This document shows, piece after piece, positions 24,442 through 32,786 of a stretch of DNA of 35,462 nucleotides. How positions within the stretch are numbered: position 1 is the stretch's first letter; every line of letters begins with the position of its first letter. A model generated the notes under the pieces. The model did no database searches. It was not told the origin of the DNA and saw only the letters and a program-made list of their open reading frames with translations. Made by a program: the position numbers and the translations under genes. The DNA is from Cytophagales bacterium (lineage in GTDB: Bacteria > Bacteroidota > Bacteroidia > Cytophagales > Thermoflexibacteraceae). The stretch is from NCBI GenBank assembly GCA_947457925.1, contig CANGYA010000017.1:1-35462 (forward strand), read 5' to 3'.

Positions 24442-24777
24442 TTACTTTTTCTTTTTTTCATGTTCCAATCTCAACTCTCTGTTAATCAAGTTATTAAGCA
24501 TACTGTTTTTGGCTTCCCTTACATCTACTTCTTTAATTTGGCGAAAAGGTTTAAAAATACGGTATTCTTGGCGAAGGTCTGTGGGTGGCAACCAAAACGC
24601 AATCAACGTCATGACATCTGGGCAACCTTCATCTGCACACCTTAGTTCTTGCACCATCACCACACTGTCTTCAGACAAATTAAATGTAGCTAATGCCCAT
24701 AGTTTAATCTGTTGGGCATAGTTGCGGTGTTGCTCGTTGGTGGCGGGTTGTGGTTGAAAAGAATGGTCGGGTTTCAT
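24442..24777 (-). CDS. Small conserved protein with QELRC-GCPD Cys motif
   Basis: A 111-residue protein with an alpha-beta outline: an NYAQQIKLWALATF helix, a VVMVQELRCADEGCPDVMTLIAFW core with C47 and C52 in a C-x4-C arrangement, EYRIFKPFRQIKEVDV, and a charged Lys-rich tail. Short proteins with a QELxCxExGCPxxxT core occur in several bacterial groups; no function is known to me. It starts 57 bases after the mreC stop on the same strand, so co-transcription is possible. The two cysteines might bind a metal or form a disulfide, but nothing here decides it. Confidence 0.7.
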   Translation of the reverse strand: MKPDHSFQPQPATNEQHRNYAQQIKLWALATFNLSEDSVVMVQELRCADEGCPDVMTLIAFWLPPTDLRQEYRIFKPFRQIKEVDVREAKNSMLNNLINRELRLEHEKKKK

Positions 24778-24834
24778 ACAAAATTATTGAGAGAGTTACA
24801 GAAAAAACTGTGTAAGCACTTGAACAAGAGCAAG

Positions 24835-25662
24835 TTAATCTTCACCTTTTGGCATTGCCACTTTTTGTATAGAATCCAACTCTATTTTCTTTTTATCTTT
24901 CAAGACATATACATACGCCAATTTAGAAAAATCTGTGCTAAGAGCTACCTCTATATCCAAATAAATATTTTCTTCGGTCTTATTCACACGAGTAACTTTG
25001 CCGACCATGTAGTTTTCTGGGTACAAATTGTTGAAACCACTTGTCAAAATCGTATCTCCTACCTGCACAGGTACGTGGCGGGCTACATACAATACTTTGG
25101 CACGGCGAGCATCTTTGCCTTCCCATTTGGTAAAACAAGTGGTTTTGTATTTTTTGATGGTCGAAGACACCATAATATCTGCGTGTAGTACCGAATATAA
25201 TACCGAGAAATTAGGCGAACAGCTTTTTACTTTGCCCACTACGCCGTCTGTTGTAATCACCCCCATATTGGGCTGCACTCCGTCATTACTCCCTTTGTCT
25301 ATGGTAATATAGTTGTGGTTGTAAATAATAGAACTATTAATTACTTTTGCCGTAATAAAATTGTATTGCAAAGATGTATTTGTAGGTATGTTTTGAGGAA
25401 TGTAAATTTTTTGGTTTACTAATAATTCCCTCAAACGGGCATTTTCGGCAGCTAACTCCGCATTTACGTCTTGCAACGTCATGTAATTGGTAGATAAGGT
25501 ATAGAAGTTTTGCAAGCCTCCCGTCATTTCTCTAAATAGCGTAAAGGCAATGGCACTCTGAAAGACGTTGTTCTGTATCACTAACAACAAACTGATAATT
25601 TGTAAGCCTAAAAAAACTAAAAACTTGCGATACCGCAAGATAAGTTCTATTAATTGGTTCAT
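24835..25662 (-). CDS. mreC: Rod shape-determining protein MreC
   Basis: A 275-residue inner-membrane protein of the elongasome scaffold. A single transmembrane helix lies at about 12-31 and is followed by a coiled coil (about 62-80, TLQDVNAELAAENARLREL). The periplasmic beta domain has NYITIDKGSNDGVQPNMGVITTDGVVGKV and GDTILTSGFNNLYPENYMVGKV, both standard MreC signatures. Length is typical. mreD is not found immediately downstream, and mreB is not in the window to the upstream side, because ftsE diverges. It shares a 116-base divergent region with ftsE. Confidence 0.95.
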   Translation of the reverse strand: MNQLIELILRYRKFLVFLGLQIISLLLVIQNNVFQSAIAFTLFREMTGGLQNFYTLSTNYMTLQDVNAELAAENARLRELLVNQKIYIPQNIPTNTSLQYNFITAKVINSSIIYNHNYITIDKGSNDGVQPNMGVITTDGVVGKVKSCSPNFSVLYSVLHADIMVSSTIKKYKTTCFTKWEGKDARRAKVLYVARHVPVQVGDTILTSGFNNLYPENYMVGKVTRVNKTEENIYLDIEVALSTDFSKLAYVYVLKDKKKIELDSIQKVAMPKGED

Positions 25663-25778
25663 TTCCGAAGGTTTTTGCTAAAAGGCGTACAAAATTGCTA
25701 AAAAAATAACAACTTTGTTAGGTTATTCTCTGTAAAATTAGTTGTAAACTATCTAACAGCTTTTTTATCAACCTTTAT

Positions 25779-26492
25779 ATGGACACTGCACAAGATTTAT
25801 ATGTTGTTTCGTTAGAAAATGCCTCTATCATGCAGGCAGATACGGTCATCTTACGCAACATTAGTTTAACGGTGCATAAAGGCGAATTTTTGTACCTTAT
25901 CGGCAAGACAGGTAGTGGAAAATCCTCTTTGTTACGCACTTTGTACGCAGATTTGTCACTCACAAAGGGTAAAGGAAATGTAGTGGGTTTTGAATTAGAA
26001 AATATAAAAAGTAAGCAAGTACCATTTTTACGAAGAAAAATAGGCATTGTTTTTCAAGATTTTCAGTTGTTTACAGACCGAAGCATTGCCGAAAATCTGC
26101 TATTTGTGATGGAGGCAACGGGCTGGCAAGACAAAGAAAAAATGCGGCGGCGAGTAGAATGGGTACTGTCCGAAGTGGGCATGACGAGGTTTATGTCGCA
26201 CTACCCCCACCAACTTTCTGGCGGAGAACAGCAACGCATTGCCATTGCACGTGCTATGATAAACAGCCCCGAAGTCATTTTTGCAGACGAACCTACGGGC
26301 AATTTAGACCCCTTTATTGCCAATGAAATTCACGACTTGTTCATCAAAATTAACCAAAGTGGAACAGCAATAGTGATGGCTACCCACAACCACGCTTTTT
26401 TGAAAAGACATCCCGCCAAAGTCTTGGTTTGCGATAACCACGAGCTAAAAAGTGTGGATAAGGAAGAAGTGGCGAAAAGGTTTAAGGAGTAA
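25779..26492 (+). CDS. ftsE: Cell-division ABC ATPase FtsE
   Basis: A 237-residue ABC ATPase. It has Walker [10 protein letters not shown] (42-50), Q-loop [11 protein letters not shown] (92-102), signature LSGGEQQR (146-153), Walker [14 protein letters not shown] (166-178) and the H-loop histidine in ATHNH (203). The [15 protein letters not shown] and DLDP-like spacing match FtsE, which works with the permease FtsX to activate peptidoglycan hydrolysis at division. ftsX is not adjacent, as is common in Bacteroidota. Alternative LolD-like assignments are less likely because of the FtsE-type FQDF segment. A terminator follows. Confidence 0.88.
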   Translation: MDTAQDLYVVSLENASIMQADTVILRNISLTVHKGEFLYLIGKTGSGKSSLLRTLYADLSLTKGKGNVVGFELENIKSKQVPFLRRKIGIVFQDFQLFTDRSIAENLLFVMEATGWQDKEKMRRRVEWVLSEVGMTRFMSHYPHQLSGGEQQRIAIARAMINSPEVIFADEPTGNLDPFIANEIHDLFIKINQSGTAIVMATHNHAFLKRHPAKVLVCDNHELKSVDKEEVAKRFKE

Positions 26493-26525
26493 ATCCCCCT
26501 CCCCTGCCAATCACACCCCCAAAAA

Positions 26526-26566
26526 CTGCCAAATAACTCTTAAAAAAAGGGTATTTGGCAGTTTTT
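26526..26566 (+). terminator. Terminator of ftsE
   Basis: CTGCCAAATA pairs perfectly with TATTTGGCAG around a 16-base loop and is followed by TTTTT, 33 bases after the stop. Confidence 0.92.
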
Positions 26567-26579
26567 ATTCAAAGCCTAC

Positions 26580-26629
26580 TGTCATTTTGACATAAAAAAA
26601 CCTTAAAAACGGCTTGGCATATCAGTTGT
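26580..26629 (+). promoter_or_regulatory. Palindrome and sigma54-like box upstream of dnaK
   Basis: TGTCA-TTT-TGACA (26580-26592) is a perfect palindrome. At 26615-26629, TGGCATATCAGTTGT resembles the sigma54 -24/-12 consensus TGGCAC-N5-TTGC (G-G at -24 and T-T-G at -12 kept, final C replaced by T). It would leave a leader of about 145 bases. Further down, 26712-26731 (CCACAGACT-TC-AGTCGGTGG) is another palindrome inside that leader. The sigma54 reading is tentative; a sigma-A promoter elsewhere in the gap is possible. Confidence 0.35.
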
Positions 26630-26773
26630 TACTGAAATAGTAAATCACTAATTTTTTAGGGGTTTGGGTTGAGGCTTGTAAGCCCCCAAGCATTAAATTA
26701 ATTAAATTAAACCACAGACTTCAGTCGGTGGCACAATACTATTCAGTAACTAAAACTCAAATTATATACTACA

Positions 26774-28672
26774 ATGAGCAAAATTATCGGCATAGACTTA
26801 GGTACAACTAACTCTTGCGTTTCTGTAATGGAAGGTAGTGAGCCTATCGTAATTGCAAACAGCGAAGGAAGACGTACTACGCCTTCTATAGTGGCTTTCT
26901 TAGAAAATGGTGAACGTAAAGTAGGTGATTCTGCCAAACGTCAGGCTATCACCAACCCGACCAGCACCATTATGTCTATTAAAAGATTCATGGGCAAAAA
27001 GTACCAAGACGTGAGCAAAGAATTAGAAACTGTTTCTTACAAAGTAGAAAAAGGGGCTAATGATACGGCTCGTGTGCGTATTGGCGACAGATTATATACT
27101 CCACAAGAAATTTCTGCCATGGTATTGCAAAAAATGAAGCAAACCGCCGAAGATTTCTTGGGAACAACCGTAACGAAAGCCGTAATTACTGTACCTGCGT
27201 ACTTCAATGACGCAGAACGTCAGGCAACGAAAGAAGCAGGGCAAATTGCAGGTTTAGAAGTAATGCGTATCATCAACGAGCCTACAGCAGCAGCGTTGGC
27301 GTATGGCTTGGACAAGAAAAACCAAGACATGAAAATTGCGGTGTTTGACTTGGGGGGTGGTACTTTTGACGTTTCTATTTTGGAATTAGGTGATGGCGTG
27401 TTTGAAGTAAAAGCTACAGACGGCGATATTCACTTAGGCGGTGATGACTTTGACCAAGTGATTATCAACTGGTTAGCAGACGAGTTCCAAAAAGATGAAG
27501 GTATTGACCTTCGCAAAGACCCAATGGCTTTGCAACGTTTGAAAGAGGCTGCGGAAAAGGCAAAAATCGAATTGTCAAGCTCACAAAGCACAGACATCAA
27601 CTTGCCTTACATCATGCCTGTAAACGGTGTGCCTAAGCACTTAGTTCGTACCTTGACTCGTTCAAAATTTGAGCAGTTGGTAGATGGTTTGGTACAAAGA
27701 ACTCTTGAGCCTTGCCGTAGAGCCTTGAAAAATTCAGGTTTGAAATTAAGTGAAATTGACGAGGTTATCTTGGTAGGTGGTTCTACCCGTATTCCAAGAA
27801 TACAAGAAGAAGTTGAAAAATTCTTTGGTAAGAAACCTTCTAAGGGCGTAAACCCAGACGAAGTAGTGGCGGTAGGTGCAGCTATTCAAGGTGGTGTATT
27901 GACAGGCGAAGTGAAAGATGTTTTGTTATTAGACGTTATTCCTTTGTCATTAGGTATAGAAACTTTGGGCGGTGTATTCACTAAGTTGATTGATGCGAAT
28001 ACGACTATTCCAACCAAAAAATCACAAGTATTCTCTACGGCAGCCGACAACCAACCTTCTGTGGAAATCCACGTATTGCAAGGTGAAAGGTCATTGGCAA
28101 AAGACAACCGTACATTAGGCAGATTCAATTTGGATAACATTCCGCCAGCTCCAAGAGGTGTACCTCAAGTAGAAGTTACGTTTGATATTGACGCAAGTGG
28201 TATTTTGAACGTATCTGCAATGGACAAAGGCACAGGCAAGCAACATAAAATCCGTATTGAGGCTTCTTCTGGTTTAAGTGATGCGGAAATCAACCGTATG
28301 CGTAACGAAGCTAAAATGAACGAAGAAACAGACAAGGCAGAGAAAGAGAAAATTGAAGTCTTGAACCAAGCAGATTCGTTGATTTTCAGCACAGAAAAGC
28401 AGTTGAAAGAATATGGCGACAAATTGTCAGCTACCAACAAAGCAGCAATAGAAGATGCTTTGAAAGAGTTGCACATGGCTCACGCAAGCAAAGACGTACA
28501 AGGCGTGAAAAATGCAATGGACAAATTGAACACAGCTTGGCAGGCAGCTTCGCAAGAAATGTATAGCCAAGCAGGTGGTAATGCAGGTGCAAACACAGAC
28601 AGCGGTGCAGGTAACGGCAACGGCGGTCAGCAGGAGTTCACAGATGTAGATTATGAAGAAGTGAAAAAATAG
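26774..28672 (+). CDS. dnaK: Molecular chaperone DnaK (Hsp70)
   Basis: A 632-residue ATP-dependent chaperone, complete and of normal length. The nucleotide-binding domain has [15 protein letters not shown] (6-20), [29 protein letters not shown] and [12 protein letters not shown]. The substrate-binding domain (about 390-510) has [16 protein letters not shown] and [17 protein letters not shown]. The C-terminal lid ends in the typical DnaK tail [10 protein letters not shown]. dnaJ and grpE are not in the window. A conserved-looking palindrome and a sigma54-like box lie upstream. Confidence 0.99.
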   Translation: MSKIIGIDLGTTNSCVSVMEGSEPIVIANSEGRRTTPSIVAFLENGERKVGDSAKRQAITNPTSTIMSIKRFMGKKYQDVSKELETVSYKVEKGANDTARVRIGDRLYTPQEISAMVLQKMKQTAEDFLGTTVTKAVITVPAYFNDAERQATKEAGQIAGLEVMRIINEPTAAALAYGLDKKNQDMKIAVFDLGGGTFDVSILELGDGVFEVKATDGDIHLGGDDFDQVIINWLADEFQKDEGIDLRKDPMALQRLKEAAEKAKIELSSSQSTDINLPYIMPVNGVPKHLVRTLTRSKFEQLVDGLVQRTLEPCRRALKNSGLKLSEIDEVILVGGSTRIPRIQEEVEKFFGKKPSKGVNPDEVVAVGAAIQGGVLTGEVKDVLLLDVIPLSLGIETLGGVFTKLIDANTTIPTKKSQVFSTAADNQPSVEIHVLQGERSLAKDNRTLGRFNLDNIPPAPRGVPQVEVTFDIDASGILNVSAMDKGTGKQHKIRIEASSGLSDAEINRMRNEAKMNEETDKAEKEKIEVLNQADSLIFSTEKQLKEYGDKLSATNKAAIEDALKELHMAHASKDVQGVKNAMDKLNTAWQAASQEMYSQAGGNAGANTDSGAGNGNGGQQEFTDVDYEEVKK

Positions 28673-28698
28673 TTTTTTGCTTTACTAAATAAATATTT

Positions 28699-28734
28699 AG
28701 CCCTAAATGTTTTACAACATTTAGGGCTTTTTTG
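28699..28734 (+). terminator. Terminator of dnaK
   Basis: AGCCCTAAATGT pairs perfectly with ACATTTAGGGCT across a 6-base loop and is followed by a run of T. Confidence 0.93.
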
Positions 28735-28781
28735 ATGCAATAAAGCCTACTATTAAGCACAAAAACTTGTGCTAATCCCTT

Positions 28782-29078
28782 CTAAATAGCATTGAGCATT
28801 TTGGCTAAAGTCATACCAACTATAACAGTTCCTACAATAGCCAAGATAAGGGCATTACGTAAAGACTGTTTTTGTAGTAAAATTTGGGTGATGCTTACCA
28901 ATAAACTTGTAAACAAAGCAGCTATACCAAAGCAAGCTGTAACGACTTGTTTGGTAGAAAAAATTTGATGGGCATGGTAGTTTTCTTTTAAGAAACTACC
29001 CGCCAAAAAACCCAAACACAAGCCTACTAATAATGTAAGCCCCATGGTTTTGATTATGAAAGAGAGATGTTGTAGCAT
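28782..29078 (-). CDS. Small predicted membrane protein, unknown
   Basis: A 98-residue protein if started at the ATG at 29078; a longer frame reaches a GTG at 29168 but would add 30 residues with no conserved pattern. It has three hydrophobic segments: about residues 12-29 (a Gly-rich GLTLLVGLCLGFLAGSF stretch), 43-63 and 76-93. This suggests a small integral membrane protein. I do not recognise the family. It diverges from the GNAT-nitrilase gene. Confidence 0.6.
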   Translation of the reverse strand: MLQHLSFIIKTMGLTLLVGLCLGFLAGSFLKENYHAHQIFSTKQVVTACFGIAALFTSLLVSITQILLQKQSLRNALILAIVGTVIVGMTLAKMLNAI

Positions 29079-29189
29079 AAAAATAGACTGAAAGATAACT
29101 AAGTCAATGTAGTGTTTTATCTGATTGAAAACAGCTACAAGACTAAAATTATTTAACAGCCTATTCACAGCAAAGCCCTATAAAAACCG

Positions 29190-29197
29190 TAAATTTG
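29190..29197 (+). promoter_or_regulatory. -7 box for the GNAT-nitrilase gene
   Basis: TAAATTTG matches TAnnTTTG and lies 21 bases before the start at 29218. No clear -33 TTTG is found at standard spacing. Confidence 0.5.
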
Positions 29198-29217
29198 CAG
29201 CAAAAACATAGACAATT

Positions 29218-30792
29218 ATGCAAGAAAGAGGCGAAAACGAATTTGATGGTATGCAGCATCTGGAGGACTCTACTCCTCATAAAATTCACATGAGAGTCTT
29301 ACGCACCGAAGACTATGAAGACCTATTGGAAATTATGACAATGGTCTATTCTAATATTGGTGATGCTACTTGGTCTTATGACCAAATCAAAAATTTATTA
29401 GAAATTTTCCCAGAAGGACAAATCTGTATTGAGGACAAAGGCAAGATGGTGGCGTGTGCATTGAGTCTTATTGTAGATTATAGCAAATACGGCGACAACC
29501 ACACTTACGAACAAATTACAGGCAATTACAAATTTAGTACGCATGACGAAAACGGAGATGTGTTGTACGGCATAGATGTTTTCGTTCACCCCGACTATCA
29601 GGGTTTGCGTTTGGGCAGACGTTTGTATGATGCCCGCAAGGAACTTTGCGAAAACCTGAACCTCAAAGGTATTGTTTTGGGTGGACGTATTCCGGGCTAT
29701 AATACTAATTCTCAAAACCTTACGCCAAGAGCTTATATAGATTTGGTAAAACAAAAGGAGATTTATGACCCTATTTTGACTTTCCAACTTAGCAATGATT
29801 TTCACGTAGTCAAGGTATTGATTAATTATTTGCCAGACGACACCGAGTCAAGGGCGTATGCTGTACTGTTAGAATGGAACAATATTTACTACACCGAAAA
29901 AGAAAATACGATAGGCGGAGAAAAAGAAGTGATACGTATAGGTGTAGTACAATGGCAAATGCGAAATTATACTTCTCTAAAATCTTTTTTAGACCATGTT
30001 GAATTTTTCGTAGATGCAGTAAGTAGCTACAAAGCCGATTTTGTGATATTTCCAGAGTTTTTCAATGCCCCACTAATGGCACACTTCAACGAAGACGCAG
30101 CCCCCAAAGCTATTCGTAAGTTGGCTACTTATACCGAAGAACTCCGCAACAAGTTTGTAGAATATGCCTTATCTTACAACATCAACATTATTGCAGGTAG
30201 TATGCCTTTGTATGACGGACACGAATTGTATAATGTATCGTATCTGTGCAGACGTGATGGCACGTATGACATTCAGTACAAACTGCACATTACCCCTGAT
30301 GAAAGAATAGAATGGGGCGTACAAGGCGGTAGAAGATTGCAAGTTTTTCAGACAGATGTGTGTAAAATTGGTATTTTGGTGTGTTATGATGTGGAGTTTC
30401 CCGAACTTTCTCGCCATTTGGCAGACCAAGGAATGCAAATTTTGTTTGTGCCGTTTATGACAGACACACAAAACGGTTTCCAAAGAGTAAAACGTTGCGC
30501 CCAAGCCAGAGCCATAGAAAACGAATGTTATGTGGCTATTGCAGGGAATGTGGGGAATTTGCCAAAGGTGAAAAACATGGACTTGCAGTATGCTCAATCT
30601 GCGGTATTTTCGCCTTCGGATTTTTCCTTCCCGACTAATGCTACTATTGCGGAAGCCACACCAAACACCGAAGCTACGATTATTGCAGACGTAGATTTGA
30701 GTCTATTGAAAGAACTTAAAAGTAAAGGTTCTGTACGAATTATGAATGACAGACGCAAGGATTTGTACCAACTAAAATGGATTGGAAAATAA
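29218..30792 (+). CDS. GNAT acetyltransferase-nitrilase superfamily fusion
   Basis: A 524-residue protein with two domains. Residues about 25-205 are a GNAT fold, with VFVHPDYQGLRLGRRLYDARKEL (121-143) forming the acetyl-CoA-binding P-loop. Residues about 238-520 are a carbon-nitrogen hydrolase with the full catalytic triad: E280 in FPEFFN, K355 in YKLHIT and C389 in VCYDVEF. This GNAT-nitrilase architecture is known from bacteria, but the reaction is not settled. It is likely cytosolic. A TAnnTTTG box precedes it, and it is monocistronic with an AT-rich inverted repeat following. Confidence 0.93.
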   Translation: MQERGENEFDGMQHLEDSTPHKIHMRVLRTEDYEDLLEIMTMVYSNIGDATWSYDQIKNLLEIFPEGQICIEDKGKMVACALSLIVDYSKYGDNHTYEQITGNYKFSTHDENGDVLYGIDVFVHPDYQGLRLGRRLYDARKELCENLNLKGIVLGGRIPGYNTNSQNLTPRAYIDLVKQKEIYDPILTFQLSNDFHVVKVLINYLPDDTESRAYAVLLEWNNIYYTEKENTIGGEKEVIRIGVVQWQMRNYTSLKSFLDHVEFFVDAVSSYKADFVIFPEFFNAPLMAHFNEDAAPKAIRKLATYTEELRNKFVEYALSYNINIIAGSMPLYDGHELYNVSYLCRRDGTYDIQYKLHITPDERIEWGVQGGRRLQVFQTDVCKIGILVCYDVEFPELSRHLADQGMQILFVPFMTDTQNGFQRVKRCAQARAIENECYVAIAGNVGNLPKVKNMDLQYAQSAVFSPSDFSFPTNATIAEATPNTEATIIADVDLSLLKELKSKGSVRIMNDRRKDLYQLKWIGK

Positions 30793-30796
30793 AATA

Positions 30797-30854
30797 AATT
30801 ACGAATTAGAAATTACGAATTAGCTATTAAATCCGTAATTTCTAATTCGTAATT
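30797..30854. repeat. AT-rich inverted repeat after the GNAT-nitrilase gene
   Basis: Two perfect 21-base arms (30797-30817 and 30834-30854), composed of ATTACGAATTAG-type words, lie around a 16-base loop. Within the arms the words are themselves tandem (AATTACGAATTAGAAATTACG), a pattern common in dispersed intergenic repeats. It is not followed by a T-run, so it is a weak terminator at best. Confidence 0.85.
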
Positions 30855-30966
30855 CGTAATTCCACAATAGACTTTGAAAAAATTGTAGGTTTCACGACCT
30901 TTGCCCCACCAAAACACACAGACCATACCTCACGCAATTTACACACATAATAAACACATACTTTTT

Positions 30967-32172
30967 ATGAATATTGGCATTATACGAGAAGGAAAAAATC
31001 CACCAGATAAAAGAGTAGCTTTTTCGCCAAAACAGTGCAGAGAAATCATGGAGAAATACCCCAAAGTGCGGATTTTTGTGCAGCCCAGCCCTTTGCGGTG
31101 TTTCAAAGACGAGGAATATTTGGCACAAGGCTGCGAATTATCCGAAGATTTATCGTATTGCGACCTACTTTTTGGTATCAAAGAAGTGCCTGTAGAAATG
31201 TTACTTCCAAGAAAAACCTACCTATTTTTTTCTCATACTATCAAAAAACAGCCCTATAACCGCAAGTTATTACAAGCCATTTTGAAACATAAAATAACAA
31301 TGGTGGACTATGAAACCCTCAAAAACCCCGCAGGCGAAAGAGTCGTAGCTTTTGGACGTTATGCAGGTTTGGTAGGGGCATACAACGGTATTTTGGCGTA
31401 TGGTAAAAGATTTAATTTGTTTGATTTACGCCCAGCCCACAGCCTTTTTGACCGCAAAGAAATGCAGTTGGAACTCCAAAAAGTAAAACTCCCTCCTATC
31501 AAAATAGCCGTAACGGGCAATGGCAGAGTAACCAAAGGAGCAATGGAAATATTAGATGCCATGAATATTCGCCGCGTAAGTGTAGATGAATACTTAAAAT
31601 CTACGCCTACAGAGCCTATTTATGTGCAGTTGAGGTCGGCAGATTACCACCAACACCACCAACATAAGACCTTCGGCAATGATTTTTATACAAACCCCGA
31701 AAGCTATGAAAGTTCGTTTGATAAATTTTATACTACTACGGACTTATTGATAGCTACGGCATACTGGAATCCGCAAGCCCCTGTTTTATTTACCAAAGAG
31801 GCAATGAGAAGTGCAGATTTTAAAATTAAGGTCATAGCAGATGTAACCTGCGACATCAACGGTTCTATTCCTTCTACCATCAAAGCCTCTACCATAGCAG
31901 AGCCTTTGTATGATTACAATCCGAAAAGTGAAAGTGCAGAAAAGCCTTTGAGCAGTATAGACAACATTACGGTCATGGCAATAGACAATTTACCTTGCGA
32001 AATGCCCAGAGATGCGTCTGTTGATTTTGGGCAAGACCTTATCCAAAAGGTACTACCCAACTTATTAGGCGAAGATACAGACCACCTGATAGAAAAAGCT
32101 ACAATAGCTAAACATGGTCGTTTGACCAGCTATTTTAGTTATTTGGAAGATTATGTGTTACAAGAGGCGTAA
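30967..32172 (+). CDS. Saccharopine/alanine dehydrogenase-like NAD(P) oxidoreductase
   Basis: A 401-residue protein with the alanine dehydrogenase/PNT fold. The start at 30967 (MNIGIIREGKNPPDKRVAF) is typical of the family; the preceding in-frame stretch does not look coding. The N-terminal domain has the ...IREGKNPPDKRVAFSPKQ... segment. The Rossmann part centres on AVTGNGRVTKGAMEIL (about 180-195). It is closest in layout to the LYS1-type saccharopine dehydrogenase (lysine-forming) seen in Bacteroidota rather than alanine dehydrogenase, but the substrate cannot be settled from the sequence. A terminator follows. Confidence 0.82.
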   Translation: MNIGIIREGKNPPDKRVAFSPKQCREIMEKYPKVRIFVQPSPLRCFKDEEYLAQGCELSEDLSYCDLLFGIKEVPVEMLLPRKTYLFFSHTIKKQPYNRKLLQAILKHKITMVDYETLKNPAGERVVAFGRYAGLVGAYNGILAYGKRFNLFDLRPAHSLFDRKEMQLELQKVKLPPIKIAVTGNGRVTKGAMEILDAMNIRRVSVDEYLKSTPTEPIYVQLRSADYHQHHQHKTFGNDFYTNPESYESSFDKFYTTTDLLIATAYWNPQAPVLFTKEAMRSADFKIKVIADVTCDINGSIPSTIKASTIAEPLYDYNPKSESAEKPLSSIDNITVMAIDNLPCEMPRDASVDFGQDLIQKVLPNLLGEDTDHLIEKATIAKHGRLTSYFSYLEDYVLQEA

Positions 32173-32212
32173 GACTTTGTGGTAGTTGCAAAAAAGTGTT
32201 GATGACACTTTA

Positions 32213-32248
32213 GACTTTCCAAGTCTTTAGATTTGGAAAGTCTTTTTT
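32213..32248 (+). terminator. Terminator of the saccharopine dehydrogenase-like gene
   Basis: GACTTTCCAA pairs with TTGGAAAGTC around a 10-base loop and is followed by TTTTTT. Confidence 0.88.
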
Positions 32249-32259
32249 AGTTTGGTGTT

Positions 32260-32619
32260 CTAAACCAGATGATATTTTGCTTGAAACTCCTTTGCCTCTT
32301 CTTGGGATGTAAACGTAACATCTGTTGCTATTGCCCCTGCCTTTTGTAAATCTAACTCATGAATTTGGAAACGAGTGAGGCTGTCGCCATCTATATATGT
32401 ATTGGCTATAGCATCTAATAACTCCAAGGGACTGACACCATTTTTATTCTTGTGCCAATTATACAAACCAGAACGGCGGTTATAGAAAACCTCATAAAAA
32501 TAGTCCCTATTTTCTAAAATATTACGTGCCATTACATATTTATCGGCAGCTTCTATATGCCACAAATGCACTACGCCTTCATCAAGATTTTCAGTTAAGA
32601 TATAGATTTTACGTTCCAT
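32260..32619 (-). CDS. Small hypothetical protein
   Basis: A 119-residue protein starting at MERKIYIL (32619); the nine codons upstream in frame are low in coding character. It has an alternating beta/helix pattern: YILTENLDEGVVHLWHIEAADKYVMARNIL, then YFYEVFYNRRSGLYNWHKN and SPLELLDAIANTYIDGDSLTRFQI. No signal peptide, no membrane segment and no family I recognise. It is on the opposite strand to the upstream oxidoreductase, ends converging. Confidence 0.6.
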   Translation of the reverse strand: MERKIYILTENLDEGVVHLWHIEAADKYVMARNILENRDYFYEVFYNRRSGLYNWHKNKNGVSPLELLDAIANTYIDGDSLTRFQIHELDLQKAGAIATDVTFTSQEEAKEFQAKYHLV

Positions 32620-32676
32620 AGTTGTTGTATTGAATGAATTTGGCAAACAACTTAGTAAAAATTATTGAAAAAACTA

Positions 32677-32697
32677 AAAAAACCTACAAGGTTTTTT
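32677..32697 (-). terminator. Terminator for the PKD-repeat gene (and possibly bidirectional)
   Basis: AAAAAACCT-ACA-AGGTTTTTT is a perfect 9-bp hairpin whose T-run on the minus strand follows the PKD-repeat gene end at 32787. It also lies just upstream of the small gene at 32260-32619. Confidence 0.65.
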
Positions 32698-32734
32698 ACC
32701 TCATAGGTTTTTTATTTTTTAGCTAAAAGTGTTT

Positions 32735-32767
32735 AGAATTAACATTTCTTTGAGAAATGTTAATTCT
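32735..32767. repeat. TAACATTTCT hairpin, copy 2
   Basis: AGAATTAACATTTCT pairs perfectly with AGAAATGTTAATTCT around TTG. The core TAACATTTCT-NNN-AGAAAT is shared with 23583-23615. Confidence 0.65.
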
Positions 32768-32786
32768 TCTACAAGTACCTTGCCTA

